DNA of 64,000 nt from RGIG7111 sp036839975 (GCA_036839975.1 DAISVU010000007.1:1-64000), one strand, 5' to 3'. Counted from the first letter of the stretch, positions 18,234-27,460 are shown. Made by a program: numbers and translations. The notes: generated from the letters alone by a model not told the origin.

Positions 18234-18656
18234 ATTAAGAAATTTTTTGAAGAATTTAAGGATTTTGCAATGAAGGGCAATGTTATGGATATGGCAGTAG
18301 GTATCATCATAGGTGCTGCTTTTACAGCCATTGTAACATCACTGGTGGATGATATAATTTCACCTCTGCTCGGATTGCTGGTGGATGTTAATTTCTCGGG
18401 TCTTGCAGCTAAGGTTGGCGGAGCAACGTTTGCTTACGGTAAATTTATCATGGCAGTGATCAACTTCATACTCATAGCGCTTGTACTCTTCTGCATAGTC
18501 AAGGCGTTGAATAAGGCATCGCGTATAGGCAAGAGTGAAGAAGCAGCTGAGATTACCACAAAGACATGCCCGTACTGCAAAAGTGAGATATCCGTGAATG
18601 CAACCAGATGTCCAAACTGCACGTCAGCACTGCCCGATACAGTGGAACAAGAGTAA
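18234..18656 (+). CDS. mscL: Large-conductance mechanosensitive channel with zinc-ribbon tail
   Basis: MscL forms a homopentameric channel that opens under membrane tension and releases solutes on osmotic downshock. The sequence KKFFEEFKDFAMKGNVMDMAVGIIIGAAF gives the N-terminal amphipathic helix and TM1; TM2 is near residues 77-97. The C-terminus has a zinc ribbon (CPYCKSEISVNATRCPNC), which is an added domain. The start is odd: AGGAGGG (18219-18225) is followed after 8 bases by ATT, giving 140 residues, while the nearest ATG (18227) gives only MEN then stop. Removing one T at 18235-18236 would give MENKKFFEEF. Either a rare ATT start or a one-base error. Confidence 0.85.
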   Translation: MKKFFEEFKDFAMKGNVMDMAVGIIIGAAFTAIVTSLVDDIISPLLGLLVDVNFSGLAAKVGGATFAYGKFIMAVINFILIALVLFCIVKALNKASRIGKSEEAAEITTKTCPYCKSEISVNATRCPNCTSALPDTVEQE

Positions 18657-18742
18657 TCTGAATAAAATAGGCATACTGAGGAAAAAACACAGTAAAACAT
18701 ACGATTATGATGTTGCTTCTGATGTGTACGGCGTTGTAAGTC

Positions 18743-20467
18743 TTAAAATTTTTCAATGCCTGATATATAAGCTCTGGGATCGACGTATACTGTTTTATTA
18801 TCTGTGAATATGACCATGCCGGGTCTTGCACCGGCTGGTTTTTTTACGTGTTTTATTAATGTAAAGTCGACCGGTACGTTTTCCGATTCTCTTGCCCGGC
18901 TGTGGTATGCAGCAATGGATGCGGCTTCAAATACAGCTTTTTCTGTTACTTCCTGCCCTTCTGTGAACAGGGTCACATGAGCTCCGGGTATATCTTTTGT
19001 ATGAAACCACAGATCTTTTGGCCCTGCGGTTTTAAATGTCAGGATGTCGTTTCCTTTGTTGTTCCTTCCCGCGCATACTCTGAAGCCGTCTGTGGTCATG
19101 TATTCGTATGGTTTCAGCATCATTTTCTTTTCAGGGTTCTTTGACTTGCGACGTCGTATGAAGTCTGCGTCAATGAGTTCGGTTCTGAGCGCATCGAGGT
19201 CGTCATTCGATGCCGCGTTATCTATATATACAGAAACGGATTCAAGGTATGAGATATCCCTGTCGTTTGAATCCATCTGAAGTTTCTTTTCCTTCAGCGC
19301 AGTTTTTGCTTTGCCGTATTTTTTAAAGTAAAGCTGAGCATTTTTAGCAGGTGCATAGCGAATATCGAGAGGGATATGAATAAGCTGTCCGTCGTAGTAA
19401 TTTGTCAAGACCGCCTCATTGTCGCCTGTTTTGATTTTATGTATGTTTGCGGTTATCAATTCACCGTAAAGGCGGTATATATTTGAGTTTTCAGCTTTTA
19501 TCATATCTTCACCGAGGCGTTTTTTCTTGAGAAGCAGTTTTTTCAGACTGTTCCTGACGGACTTTTGCAGGAAAGCTTTTTTTTGATTAAGTCTGTTAGA
19601 TGAAGTCCTGTTTTTTAAAAAGTATTCAGTCGCTTTGCTGATCGTATCAAAATACAGCGCATCATATGCATCCTTGTATTCAGCTATATCTATAACGTGA
19701 AAGTCAACGGGAGCTTTAGTTTTTTTTTCATATACCACAGCTGTTGTCTGAGCATTGTCGAGTATTTTGCATATAGAGGAAAGTTCCCCGAACATATCGT
19801 CTGCCGCAGCAATCTGCCTGGCTATGACAGGCGAGATACCCTGTATGTTATCGATGATCTTTTTAGCGAGCGATTTGATCTCGGTATCGGATCTTACTGT
19901 GCTTTTGCTGGTACAGATAGCGTAAAATTCATTGCGAGTAATATCTGCAAAGGGAATCTTGTCTTGAGAAGGCGGGTATTTATACAGATTGCCCGGCAGT
20001 ATCTGCCGTGCGCGGTTCACATCTGTTGAAAGACGTTTTACGCTGTCTAAGATTCGGTTGGACTCGGGGGTTATAAGTATGATGTTGCTGTGTTTCCCCA
20101 TGATTTCAACGATAAGTTTCTTATTTACAGAGAAATTCATTTCATCAGGAGTTTCAAAATCGATTTCGATAATCCTTTCACAGTCTTTTTGGCGCACACC
20201 GGTTATCCTGCCGCTTTGGATATGTTTTCTCAGCAGCATGCAGAAGCGCGGTGGAACTGCCGGGTTTTCAGGTGTTTCATCTGCAATATGAATGCATGCA
20301 TGGTCGCTTCTGCAGCTCAAATAAAGCTTGTGTCTTCCCTGATGAGTATGTATGTGGAATACCAGTTCTTCCGCTTCGGGCTGATATATCTTTTCGATTT
20401 TGCCACCTGCCAGACGTTCGTTAAGTTCATTTGCCATAGCACGTGTTATTATGCCGTCAAAAGCCAT
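18743..20467 (-). CDS. rqcH: Ribosome quality control factor RqcH/Rqc2 (NFACT family)
   Basis: Binds split 50S subunits carrying stalled peptidyl-tRNA and recruits alanyl-tRNA to add C-terminal alanine tails. The 574-residue protein has an NFACT-N domain (MAFDGIITRAMANEL), a long middle coiled-coil region, and the NFACT-R domain near the C-terminus (LWFHTKDIPGAHV, then ENVPVDFTLIKHVKKPAG). The residue pair usually D97-R98 is E97-R98 here, a conservative change in a tRNA-contact motif. Start has TAGGAGG upstream. It is a single gene convergent with mscL; no terminator is obvious in the 86-base gap. Confidence 0.93.
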   Translation of the reverse strand: MAFDGIITRAMANELNERLAGGKIEKIYQPEAEELVFHIHTHQGRHKLYLSCRSDHACIHIADETPENPAVPPRFCMLLRKHIQSGRITGVRQKDCERIIEIDFETPDEMNFSVNKKLIVEIMGKHSNIILITPESNRILDSVKRLSTDVNRARQILPGNLYKYPPSQDKIPFADITRNEFYAICTSKSTVRSDTEIKSLAKKIIDNIQGISPVIARQIAAADDMFGELSSICKILDNAQTTAVVYEKKTKAPVDFHVIDIAEYKDAYDALYFDTISKATEYFLKNRTSSNRLNQKKAFLQKSVRNSLKKLLLKKKRLGEDMIKAENSNIYRLYGELITANIHKIKTGDNEAVLTNYYDGQLIHIPLDIRYAPAKNAQLYFKKYGKAKTALKEKKLQMDSNDRDISYLESVSVYIDNAASNDDLDALRTELIDADFIRRRKSKNPEKKMMLKPYEYMTTDGFRVCAGRNNKGNDILTFKTAGPKDLWFHTKDIPGAHVTLFTEGQEVTEKAVFEAASIAAYHSRARESENVPVDFTLIKHVKKPAGARPGMVIFTDNKTVYVDPRAYISGIEKF

Positions 20468-20672
20468 TGATGCCTCCTAATTATTTTGTGTTAACGTGAA
20501 AGTTGTGCACGGTTGCGAAATAGAGCGCCGCTTTTAAATATATCCGTATTATTGCGCAGAATGTAGGTGCATACGGCAAACGGCGCTATGAAAACATGTG
20601 CACATGCTTTTGTGAGGTCTTCGGATAAATTGCTGTTTGCCGATAATGCACTTAATAATACTGTTGTTATGC

Positions 20673-20678
20673 TATAAT
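20673..20678 (+). promoter_or_regulatory. -10 box for yicC in a 254-base gap
   Basis: A perfect TATAAT lies 43 bases before the yicC start; no strong -35 is seen. The rest of 20468-20721 shows no gene or clear structure. Confidence 0.45.
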
Positions 20679-20721
20679 AAATATACTAACATAAAACGAT
20701 ATAATTTAGGAGACAAATAAA

Positions 20722-21606
20722 ATGATAAAAAGTATGACCGGTTTTGGTAGAAGCGAGTACTCGGACGGCAGGCGCAGTATTACATGTGAGATGCGGGCAG
20801 TAAATCACAGATACTGTGATATAAGTGTAAGTATGCCCAAAAGATATTCGTTTGCGGAAGAAAAGATCAAGTCGCTTATAAGAGAGACTGTCAGCAGGGG
20901 CAAGATCGATGTTTCGATATCGGTGGAAAATATAACCGAATATGATATGCGCGTAAGACTCAACATGATGGTGGCTGAACAATATAAGACAAGCCTTGAT
21001 GAGCTTAAAGCGAGGTTTGATCTGAAAGGAGATGTCACACTTCCATTGATGGCCGGGCTTCCCGATGTAATGAAGACAGTACCCGAAATAGAAAATGAGG
21101 ATGAGTTCATTTTGACTTTTGCTGTTGCGGTAAAAGGAGCGGTGGAGAAGCTAGATGCGATGCGTGCTGTTGAAGGGGAAAAGTTAAAAGAGGATCTTCT
21201 TGCGCGGGGAGATAAAATAAAGTGCGAAGCGCGGAAGATAAAAGTGCGTATACCCGATATTGTAAAAGGGTATAGGGAAAGGCTGAAGGAAAGGCTGTAT
21301 GTGCTTCTGGATGATGGTGTGGATGTACCTGAAGAACGTATAGCCGTGGAAGTTGCAGTTTTTGCGGATAAGTGCGACATAACAGAGGAACTGGTGCGTC
21401 TTGACAGCCATATGGATCAGATGTCTGAAATCTTGCTGGAGGGCAGTAAAGCTGTGGGAAAGAGACTGGATTTTCTGGTACAGGAGATGAATCGCGAAAC
21501 GAACACAATAGGCTCTAAAGCAAATGACCTTGAGACAACTAATATAATGCTTGCGATAAAGAGCGAGGTGGAGAAGATAAGGGAACAGGTGCAGAATATA
21601 GAATAG
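20722..21606 (+). CDS. yicC: YicC family endoribonuclease
   Basis: A 294-residue protein with the YicC-like N-terminus (MIKSMTGFGR, family signature) and the C-terminal DUF1732 domain (LDFLVQEMNRETNTIGSKAND). YicC proteins are endoribonucleases implicated in small-RNA and stress-phase RNA turnover. It is followed by gmk and rpoZ, a neighbourhood widely kept in Firmicutes (yicC-gmk-rpoZ). A separate promoter lies between yicC and gmk. Confidence 0.93.
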   Translation: MIKSMTGFGRSEYSDGRRSITCEMRAVNHRYCDISVSMPKRYSFAEEKIKSLIRETVSRGKIDVSISVENITEYDMRVRLNMMVAEQYKTSLDELKARFDLKGDVTLPLMAGLPDVMKTVPEIENEDEFILTFAVAVKGAVEKLDAMRAVEGEKLKEDLLARGDKIKCEARKIKVRIPDIVKGYRERLKERLYVLLDDGVDVPEERIAVEVAVFADKCDITEELVRLDSHMDQMSEILLEGSKAVGKRLDFLVQEMNRETNTIGSKANDLETTNIMLAIKSEVEKIREQVQNIE

Positions 21607-21713
21607 CGGGATATATTCGCCTGAAAACATGATAATGATGCGTGCAGACAAATAAGATATTGCAGGGTTTTATGTTAAAATGCGCGATAAGTTATAATGC
21701 ACGCAAGTAATCA

Positions 21714-21742
21714 TTGAAAAATCATTTTGCCCGTGTTATAAT
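21714..21742 (+). promoter_or_regulatory. Promoter of gmk-rpoZ
   Basis: TTGAAA (21714-21719), 17 bases, TATAAT (21737-21742), 33 bases before the gmk start. A second TATAAT at 21693-21698 may form a weaker upstream promoter. Confidence 0.75.
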
Positions 21743-21774
21743 GCTTTCTCGCAAAGACAAGCGAAGGAGTGCTT

Positions 21775-22380
21775 ATGAACAGAGGTAGATTGATCGTGAT
21801 CTCTGGCCCGTCCGGCGCCGGCAAGGGAACGATCTGTGGAGAACTTTTTAAAGAAGAAAATATTCGCTTTTCGGTATCGATGACGACACGTAAGCCGCGA
21901 GAAGGGGAAGTAAACGGCGAAGACTACTATTTTGTGACGCATGGTGAATTTGAGGAGACAGTTGAAAATGGGGGATTTCTCGAACATGCAACAAATTACG
22001 GCAATCACTACGGTACGCCTAAAAATGCGGTTTTAGAGATGCTTTGCAAAGGCTATGATGTGCTCATGGATGTAGATACCAACGGTGCCAAGCAGATAAA
22101 AGACATCTATCCCGAAAGCGTTTTTATATTCATACTGCCGCCATCTTTGAAAGAACTCAGACGCCGCATAATCGGCAGGGGGAGCGAGTCGGATGAGGAC
22201 ATCGCAATAAGGATGGAGGAAGCTGCAGGTGAGATGGAATGCATCGGAGAATATGACTATTATGTTGTAAATGATATCGTGTCTAAAGCGGTTAATGAAG
22301 TCAAAGCGATAGTTACTGCGGAACATTGCAGAGTGGAAGATAAAGATAATATAATCAGAAGGTATAAGGAGGAAGTATAA
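21775..22380 (+). CDS. gmk: Guanylate kinase
   Basis: Phosphorylates GMP to GDP. The P-loop is GPSGAGKG (residues 11-18); the GMP site has SMTTRKPREGEVNGEDYYF; the total is 201 residues, a normal length. ATG 21775 follows AAGGAG by 6 bases; the in-frame GTG at 21769 is too close to that site. The stop codon overlaps the rpoZ start (TAATG). Confidence 0.96.
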   Translation: MNRGRLIVISGPSGAGKGTICGELFKEENIRFSVSMTTRKPREGEVNGEDYYFVTHGEFEETVENGGFLEHATNYGNHYGTPKNAVLEMLCKGYDVLMDVDTNGAKQIKDIYPESVFIFILPPSLKELRRRIIGRGSESDEDIAIRMEEAAGEMECIGEYDYYVVNDIVSKAVNEVKAIVTAEHCRVEDKDNIIRRYKEEV

Positions 22381-22577
22381 TGTTATATCCGTTTATAAAT
22401 GAAGTAAGAAAAAAAGCAGACAGCAGATATACACTTGTGATACTTGCGGCAAAGCGTGCAAGAGATATCATCAACGGGATGCCGAAACTGACAGAGGCAG
22501 ATATGCATAAGCCGGTGTCTATTGCTGCAAATGAGATTGCGGAAGAACTGATTACTTATAAGAGAGATGAGGACTGA
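22380..22577 (+). CDS. rpoZ: RNA polymerase omega subunit
   Basis: A 65-residue omega with the conserved KRARDIINGMPK and KPVSIAANEIAEELI. Omega helps assemble and stabilise RNA polymerase through the beta' subunit. It overlaps gmk by one base, with AGGAGG in the end of gmk, so the two are translationally coupled. The 3' end overlaps the convergent deoC gene by 22 bases. Confidence 0.92.
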   Translation: MLYPFINEVRKKADSRYTLVILAAKRARDIINGMPKLTEADMHKPVSIAANEIAEELITYKRDED

Positions 22578-23296
22578 TTTTTAAGATATTCTTTATAGAT
22601 TTCAACAGAAGCTGATGCGCCGATACGATCGGCTCCGGCTTCTATCATTTTTTTTGTTGATGAGAGGTCGCGGATACCGCCGGACGCTTTGATACGCATT
22701 GAACTGCCTATGACATCGCGCATTAATTTTATATCAGTTTCCTTTGCGCCGTATTTCGAAAATCCGGTCGATGTTTTTACGAAGTCCGCTCCTGAATCTC
22801 TTGAAAGCAGGCAGGCTTTTATGATCTCATCTTCTGTCAGCAGACAGGTCTCTATTATGACTTTTACGATTGAGCATCGCGCATGCGCCTCATTTACTAC
22901 TGACCTTATATCATCAGCGACAAAATTGTCGCGTCCGTTTTTTAATGCGCCTATATTTATTACCATATCGATCTCTGATGCGCCGTTTTCGCAGGAGGTT
23001 GATGCTTCAAATGCTTTTACGGAAGATGCGGCTGCGCCTAGAGGAAATCCGACTACAGCTGCGATCTTAACATCGCATGAGATATCAGCCTCGGCACTGA
23101 TTTCAGCATCAGCGGCTTTGCCGTGATTTGAGATTTTTAGAAATCCTGCCGCAGCATTGACGTAGCATGAGTTTAAACATACTGCACAGAAATTGTACTG
23201 TACCGCTTCGCGGCACAGTTTCTTCACGTCACAGAGTCGTGCTTCGGGCTTGAGTAATGTGTGGTCAAAATATTTATTGAACGGTTTTTGCTGCAT
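22556..23296 (-). CDS. deoC: Deoxyribose-phosphate aldolase
   Basis: Cleaves 2-deoxyribose 5-phosphate to glyceraldehyde 3-phosphate and acetaldehyde in nucleoside salvage. The 246-residue TIM barrel opens with FDHTLLKPEA and has the Schiff-base lysine in DFVKTSTGFSKYGA and the phosphate site KASGGIRD. Start ATG 23296 follows a modest AAAGGAAT site. No other deo genes are adjacent; the 100-base gap to the upstream DUF711 gene suggests it may be the last gene of the minus-strand run. Confidence 0.95.
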   Translation of the reverse strand: MQQKPFNKYFDHTLLKPEARLCDVKKLCREAVQYNFCAVCLNSCYVNAAAGFLKISNHGKAADAEISAEADISCDVKIAAVVGFPLGAAASSVKAFEASTSCENGASEIDMVINIGALKNGRDNFVADDIRSVVNEAHARCSIVKVIIETCLLTEDEIIKACLLSRDSGADFVKTSTGFSKYGAKETDIKLMRDVIGSSMRIKASGGIRDLSSTKKMIEAGADRIGASASVEIYKEYLKNQSSSLL

Positions 23297-23397
23297 TTGA
23301 AATTCCTTTAAAATGATTTAAATGGATAAACTGCGTATTTAAAAAATTTTCCGCCGGCCCGGTCCAATAAATTAAGTTCTGTCCGCAGTTAGCGACA

Positions 23398-24756
23398 TCA
23401 GTTCTTAAGGGACTGCATAGGTGCGGGGATCCTGCCGCCGCGCGCTATCATCTTAGCAGGTGAAGAAAGATTGACTTTCATAACAGGCCCGCGCCCAAGC
23501 AGGCCTCCGAAATCAAGTTCATCACCGTCTTTAAGCCCTATGGCGGGTATGACTCTGACAGCCGTGGTCTTGGAGTTTACCATTCCTATTGCAGCTTCAT
23601 CTGCGATCATTGCAGATATGATCTCTGCAGGAGTTTCTCCGGGGATTACGATCATATCAAGACCTACCGAGCAGACTGCTGTCATAGCTTCAAGTTTCTC
23701 TATGCTCAGAACGCCTGATCTGGCGGCTTCTATCATACCCTGATCTTCTGAGACTGGAATAAATGCGCCGGAAAGTCCTCCTACGTTGCTTGATGCCATT
23801 ACACCGCCTTTTTTGACTGCATCGTTCAGCATTGCAAGCGCAGCGGTAGTTCCGTGAGCGCCGCATTGCTCAAGGCCGATCTCTTCAAGTATATGCGCGA
23901 CCGAATCTCCGATCGCCGGAGTAGGTGCCAGAGACAGGTCTATGATGCCGAAAGGCACATTGAGAGCTGCAGAAGCTTCTGAACCTACAAGTTGTCCCAT
24001 TCTGGTTATTTTAAATGCTGTTTTTTTGATGATATCCGCCACGTCGGAAAGATTTGCCTGATCGTCCATCTTTGCAAGTGCAGCGCGTACTACTCCTGGC
24101 CCCGACACTCCCACATTCAAAACGCAATCCGGTTCACCGGCACCGTGAAAAGCTCCTGCCATGAACGGGTTGTCTTCGGGCGCATTGCAGAACACAACGA
24201 GTTTTGCGGCGCCTATGCATTGTCTGTCTTTGGTGTTTTCAGCAGTCTGTTTTATTGCATGTCCCATCATGCTGACCGCATCCATGTTGATGCCTGTCCT
24301 GCTGCTTCCGATATTTACAGATGAACAGACAAAATTCGTTTCGGACAGCGCCTGCGGGATTGAACCGATAAGTCCTTTGTCGCCGGGAGAAAAACCCTTT
24401 TGAACCAAAGCGGAATAGCCGCCGATAAAATTTATACCTACGGCAGATGCGGCCCTGTCCAGAGAATGCGCATATTTTACAGGGTCACCGCCAGAGGCTG
24501 CAAGGAGCATGGCTGCCGGGGTGACCGATATGCGTTTGTTGACTATAGGTATGCCGTATTTTTTCTCTATCTCCTCACCTGCAGCAACCAGATTTTCTGC
24601 TTTGCGACATATCTTTTCGTATATTTTATTGCAGGAATTGCCGATATCACTGTTTGCGCAGTCGAGCAGGGAAATGCCCATGGTTATTGTTCTGATATCG
24701 AGATGATCATCCTGTATCATGGTAACTGTTTCCATGATATCTTTAATATCAAGCAT
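23398..24756 (-). CDS. PFL-like DUF711 (UPF0210) family protein
   Basis: A 452-residue cytoplasmic protein of the UPF0210 family, distantly related in fold to pyruvate formate-lyase-type proteins but without a proven reaction. Family signature stretches are seen (VNKRISVTPAAML, GFSPGDKGLIGSIPQAL, GGLSGAFIPVSEDQGM). It follows the ACT-domain gene by 53 bases, with GGAGAA upstream. This ACT-UPF0210 pair is widely conserved, which suggests the small ACT protein senses an amino acid for this partner. Confidence 0.88.
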   Translation of the reverse strand: MLDIKDIMETVTMIQDDHLDIRTITMGISLLDCANSDIGNSCNKIYEKICRKAENLVAAGEEIEKKYGIPIVNKRISVTPAAMLLAASGGDPVKYAHSLDRAASAVGINFIGGYSALVQKGFSPGDKGLIGSIPQALSETNFVCSSVNIGSSRTGINMDAVSMMGHAIKQTAENTKDRQCIGAAKLVVFCNAPEDNPFMAGAFHGAGEPDCVLNVGVSGPGVVRAALAKMDDQANLSDVADIIKKTAFKITRMGQLVGSEASAALNVPFGIIDLSLAPTPAIGDSVAHILEEIGLEQCGAHGTTAALAMLNDAVKKGGVMASSNVGGLSGAFIPVSEDQGMIEAARSGVLSIEKLEAMTAVCSVGLDMIVIPGETPAEIISAMIADEAAIGMVNSKTTAVRVIPAIGLKDGDELDFGGLLGRGPVMKVNLSSPAKMIARGGRIPAPMQSLKN

Positions 24757-24809
24757 TTAGTTCTCCTTTATAAATATTGGCTGAATTAGAGTTCATCCTA
24801 TTTCGCTGA

Positions 24810-25073
24810 TCATACTTTATGCATTGAATTAAAGATATCTTCATGCATGACGTGTATAGTCATTCCTTCGGTGTTTTTATTCAATAACTGTTTTAGTTCA
24901 TCGATGGATACAGTCATTTCTGTAATCTCTATTAGCATTATCATTGCGAAATACTCCTGGAGCACTGACTGCGTTACTTCGACAACATTTGCATTTACTT
25001 TGGCGCATGTAGCTCTTACTTTGGCCAAAATGCCCACCATATCTTTACCGATAACTGTTATTACTGCTCTCAC
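24810..25073 (-). CDS. ACT domain protein (UPF0237)
   Basis: An 87-residue single ACT domain (VRAVITVIGKDMVGILAKV), the type that binds amino acids. The GTG at 25073 is chosen: AGGTGGAGG lies in the end of the preceding gtrA gene and the family starts at (M)RAVITVIG; a longer frame reaching 25100 would overlap gtrA. The gene lies 4 bases after gtrA stops, so it is coupled with it, and it precedes its usual UPF0210 partner. Confidence 0.85.
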   Translation of the reverse strand: MRAVITVIGKDMVGILAKVRATCAKVNANVVEVTQSVLQEYFAMIMLIEITEMTVSIDELKQLLNKNTEGMTIHVMHEDIFNSMHKV

Positions 25074-25077
25074 GGGG

Positions 25078-25485
25078 TTACCTCCACCTGTATTTTTCAA
25101 GATAGACCTTTCTGGTCAGATAGTTATAGATGCTGACGCAAACAGTTGCGCAGATCTTAGCCGGCATGTAGTGAACGGCTGCTTTCTCTACAAACACAGC
25201 AAGCAGACCGGTATTTATTCCAAGTCCCACAATGCTGAGAAAGAGAAACACAATCAGCTCTGTGATCTGAGTGTGTTTGTCTCTTACATAAAATACCCAT
25301 TTTTTGCTGACCATGTAATTGATACCGGTCGCTATCGTAAATGATATCAAATTAGATATCAAGTATTTGATATGAAACAGTTCCGTAAGCATTGTAAGCA
25401 GCATTATGTCTATGATCATGCACATGCCACCGGTAAATGCAAATCTTGTGATCTGTTTTATAAACTCTTTTAAATCTCTGCTCAT
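25078..25485 (-). CDS. GtrA family membrane protein
   Basis: A 135-residue protein with four TM helices and the GtrA pattern (FAFTGGMCMIIDIMLL, NYMVSKKWVF, YNYLTRKVYLEKYRW). GtrA-type proteins help move lipid-linked sugars across the membrane for decoration of surface polymers. No glycosyltransferase gene is directly next to it, although a GT-C-like protein lies at the far end of the window. It is followed without a real gap by the ACT gene. Confidence 0.88.
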   Translation of the reverse strand: MSRDLKEFIKQITRFAFTGGMCMIIDIMLLTMLTELFHIKYLISNLISFTIATGINYMVSKKWVFYVRDKHTQITELIVFLFLSIVGLGINTGLLAVFVEKAAVHYMPAKICATVCVSIYNYLTRKVYLEKYRWR

Positions 25486-25630
25486 GTAAGTCCTCTGTAT
25501 TTTGCGAGTTCATGTGTGTATCTACAGAACGGGTTTTTCGCATACGGCAACGGTTAATAGCCCTAAGTGAAAGTTACTTTGCGTAAATGTTGCAATTTGC
25601 GCATTTGAATACTTCTATAGATATAATATT

Positions 25631-26731
25631 TTAACATATTGTGCCTGCGAAAGGCAAATATAACACACAATATGTTTGGTCGCCAAGAGAATTGACCACA
25701 TTATATGTAAAATCAAGTTCTTTAAAGTTTGATTCAAACCATTTTTTGTTGCATGCTCTGTGGCCGATCATGTTGGAAAAATTTTTGGAATTGGATGAGA
25801 ATATTACTGTGCCTTTCTTGCCGGCTTTTGTTGCGGTATTGAAATTTTCATATATAGAATCGCTATCCGTACATGATTTGTCCAGCAAGTCTTTCAGCTG
25901 AGAGAGCATCCTGTCCTTTGCTATCTCTCCTTCCACAAGCTGCCTGAAAGCAGGGTGGTATCCGCCTCCCAGATCGGAATCACTTCTTATCAGATCTGTG
26001 CTTTTTAATCCAACCCGTATTATATTTATGCCGCCGTCTGAGAGTATCTCATACATGATTCTTGTGATCTTTACAGCTTCAGATTCGCTGAAAGGTCTGT
26101 ATGTGCCGCTTTTATACATATCCGCAAGTTCGGTGTCTTCCAGGACAATGACAGGATACAGACGTGCCACGGACGGTTTGAGATTTCGAGCGCAGATAGC
26201 GGAATGCTCGGCTTTTTTTATGTCGTCGCCGGGAAGCCCGATCATAAGCTGTATGCCGAATTCAAAGCCGTATTTTTTCAGAAGGGCAACTGCAGTATAG
26301 ATATCCTCTTTTGAGTGTCCTCGTTTTGAGAGTTTCAGAACCTCGGGATCAAAAGACTGCACGCCGAGTTCAACGATGTCAACGCCGTAATGTTTTAAAT
26401 TTGTGAGAATCTCGTTATCTATATAGTCCGGACGTGTTGAAATATGTATTTTATCGATTCTGCCGGAATCCTTGTATTCTTTTGCAACTGCAAGATATGC
26501 GGACTGCCGGGCTATCGGTATTCCGGTAAAGCTTCCGCCGAAAAATGCCGCTTCAAGTGTTTCCGGCCGCGGATCGCTCAGTGTGGCAAGCCATGTATCG
26601 AGTATTTTTTTAACATCTTCAGGCCTGACAGGCTCTGTCCTGGCCGTGATCGTTTTCTGATTGCAGAAGACACAGTCGTTCGGACAGCCTTGATGCGGTA
26701 TGAAGATGGGTATGATTGCATGTTTTTTCAT
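25631..26731 (-). CDS. Radical SAM protein, Elp3-like
   Basis: A 366-residue radical SAM protein. The [4Fe-4S] cluster motif is CPNDCVFC (CxxxCxxC) near residue 16, followed by FFGGSFTGIP and the downstream barrel motifs VELGVQSF and QLMIGLPGD. It resembles the radical SAM half of Elp3 but has no acetyltransferase domain; such proteins are often annotated as elongator-protein-3-like and their substrate is unknown. It diverges from ybaK; the 92-base gap between them carries both promoters. Confidence 0.87.
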   Translation of the reverse strand: MKKHAIIPIFIPHQGCPNDCVFCNQKTITARTEPVRPEDVKKILDTWLATLSDPRPETLEAAFFGGSFTGIPIARQSAYLAVAKEYKDSGRIDKIHISTRPDYIDNEILTNLKHYGVDIVELGVQSFDPEVLKLSKRGHSKEDIYTAVALLKKYGFEFGIQLMIGLPGDDIKKAEHSAICARNLKPSVARLYPVIVLEDTELADMYKSGTYRPFSESEAVKITRIMYEILSDGGINIIRVGLKSTDLIRSDSDLGGGYHPAFRQLVEGEIAKDRMLSQLKDLLDKSCTDSDSIYENFNTATKAGKKGTVIFSSNSKNFSNMIGHRACNKKWFESNFKELDFTYNVVNSLGDQTYCVLYLPFAGTIC

Positions 26732-26823
26732 ACCTGTATTTTAACATAACAATGCACATATGATATACTTCAAAAATAGAAAATTTATATATAAATAGAA
26801 CATTCAGCACGGATACGGAAAAT

Positions 26824-27296
26824 ATGAGGGAAGTAAAAACGAATGTAATTAGACTTATAGAGCAGAAAAAAATAGAATATAAAAGTCATTGTTACATCGG
26901 TACCGGTGCGGTAAGTGGCATTGAAGTCGCGGAGGTTCTGAATCAGGATCCTGAAAGAACATTCAAGACACTTGTTACCGAAGGAAAGTCAAAGGAGCAT
27001 TACGTGTTCATAATTCCCGTTGCGGAAGAACTGGATATTAAAAAGGCCGCGAAGGCCGCAGGTGAAAAGTCAATTTCAATGATAAAACAAAAAGAGCTTC
27101 TTCCGCTCACAGGTTATGTACACGGCGGCTGTTCTCCAATAGGCATGAAAAAAACTTTATGACATTTTTGCATTGTACCGCCGGTGAATACGAGACCATA
27201 ATGTTCAGCGCCGGCAAAATCGGATATCAAATCGAAATGTCACCGGAAGGGCTTTCGGATATGATTAATTATAAGCTTGCAGATGTGATCGTGTGA
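26824..27296 (+). pseudogene. ybaK: YbaK/EbsC Cys-tRNA(Pro) deacylase, single frameshift
   Basis: Hydrolyses mischarged Cys-tRNA(Pro), keeping translation accurate. The first 112 codons are normal (family TFKTLVTEGKSK, GYVHGGCSPIGMKK), then the frame breaks. The rest of the family domain (FMTFLHCTAGEYETIMFSAGKIG and onward to the TGA at 27294-27296) is in another frame. Adding one A to the seven-A run at 27148-27154 gives MKKNFMTF and restores the usual length of about 157 residues. The clean restoration makes a sequencing error in the A run quite possible. Confidence 0.88.
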
Positions 27297-27368
27297 TCAT
27301 ACTTGTTAAGTGTCCTGTGTCTTAAAGGCGAAAATAATATAACGTATATAAAAAAGCTTTACTAAAAA

Positions 27369-27398
27369 TTTGACTTTGAAAATGAAACGCAATATAAT
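27369..27398 (+). promoter_or_regulatory. Promoter of the sodium:solute symporter
   Basis: TTGACT (27369-27374), an 18-base spacer and TATAAT (27393-27398). The leader then holds an inverted repeat (CACTTTA near 27411 and TAAAGTG near 27441). Confidence 0.7.
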
Positions 27399-27460
27399 AC
27401 TTTTCACGGGCCACTTTAGCACCTGTTAGTGATAACGTGATAAAGTGTAAAAGCGCAAAT

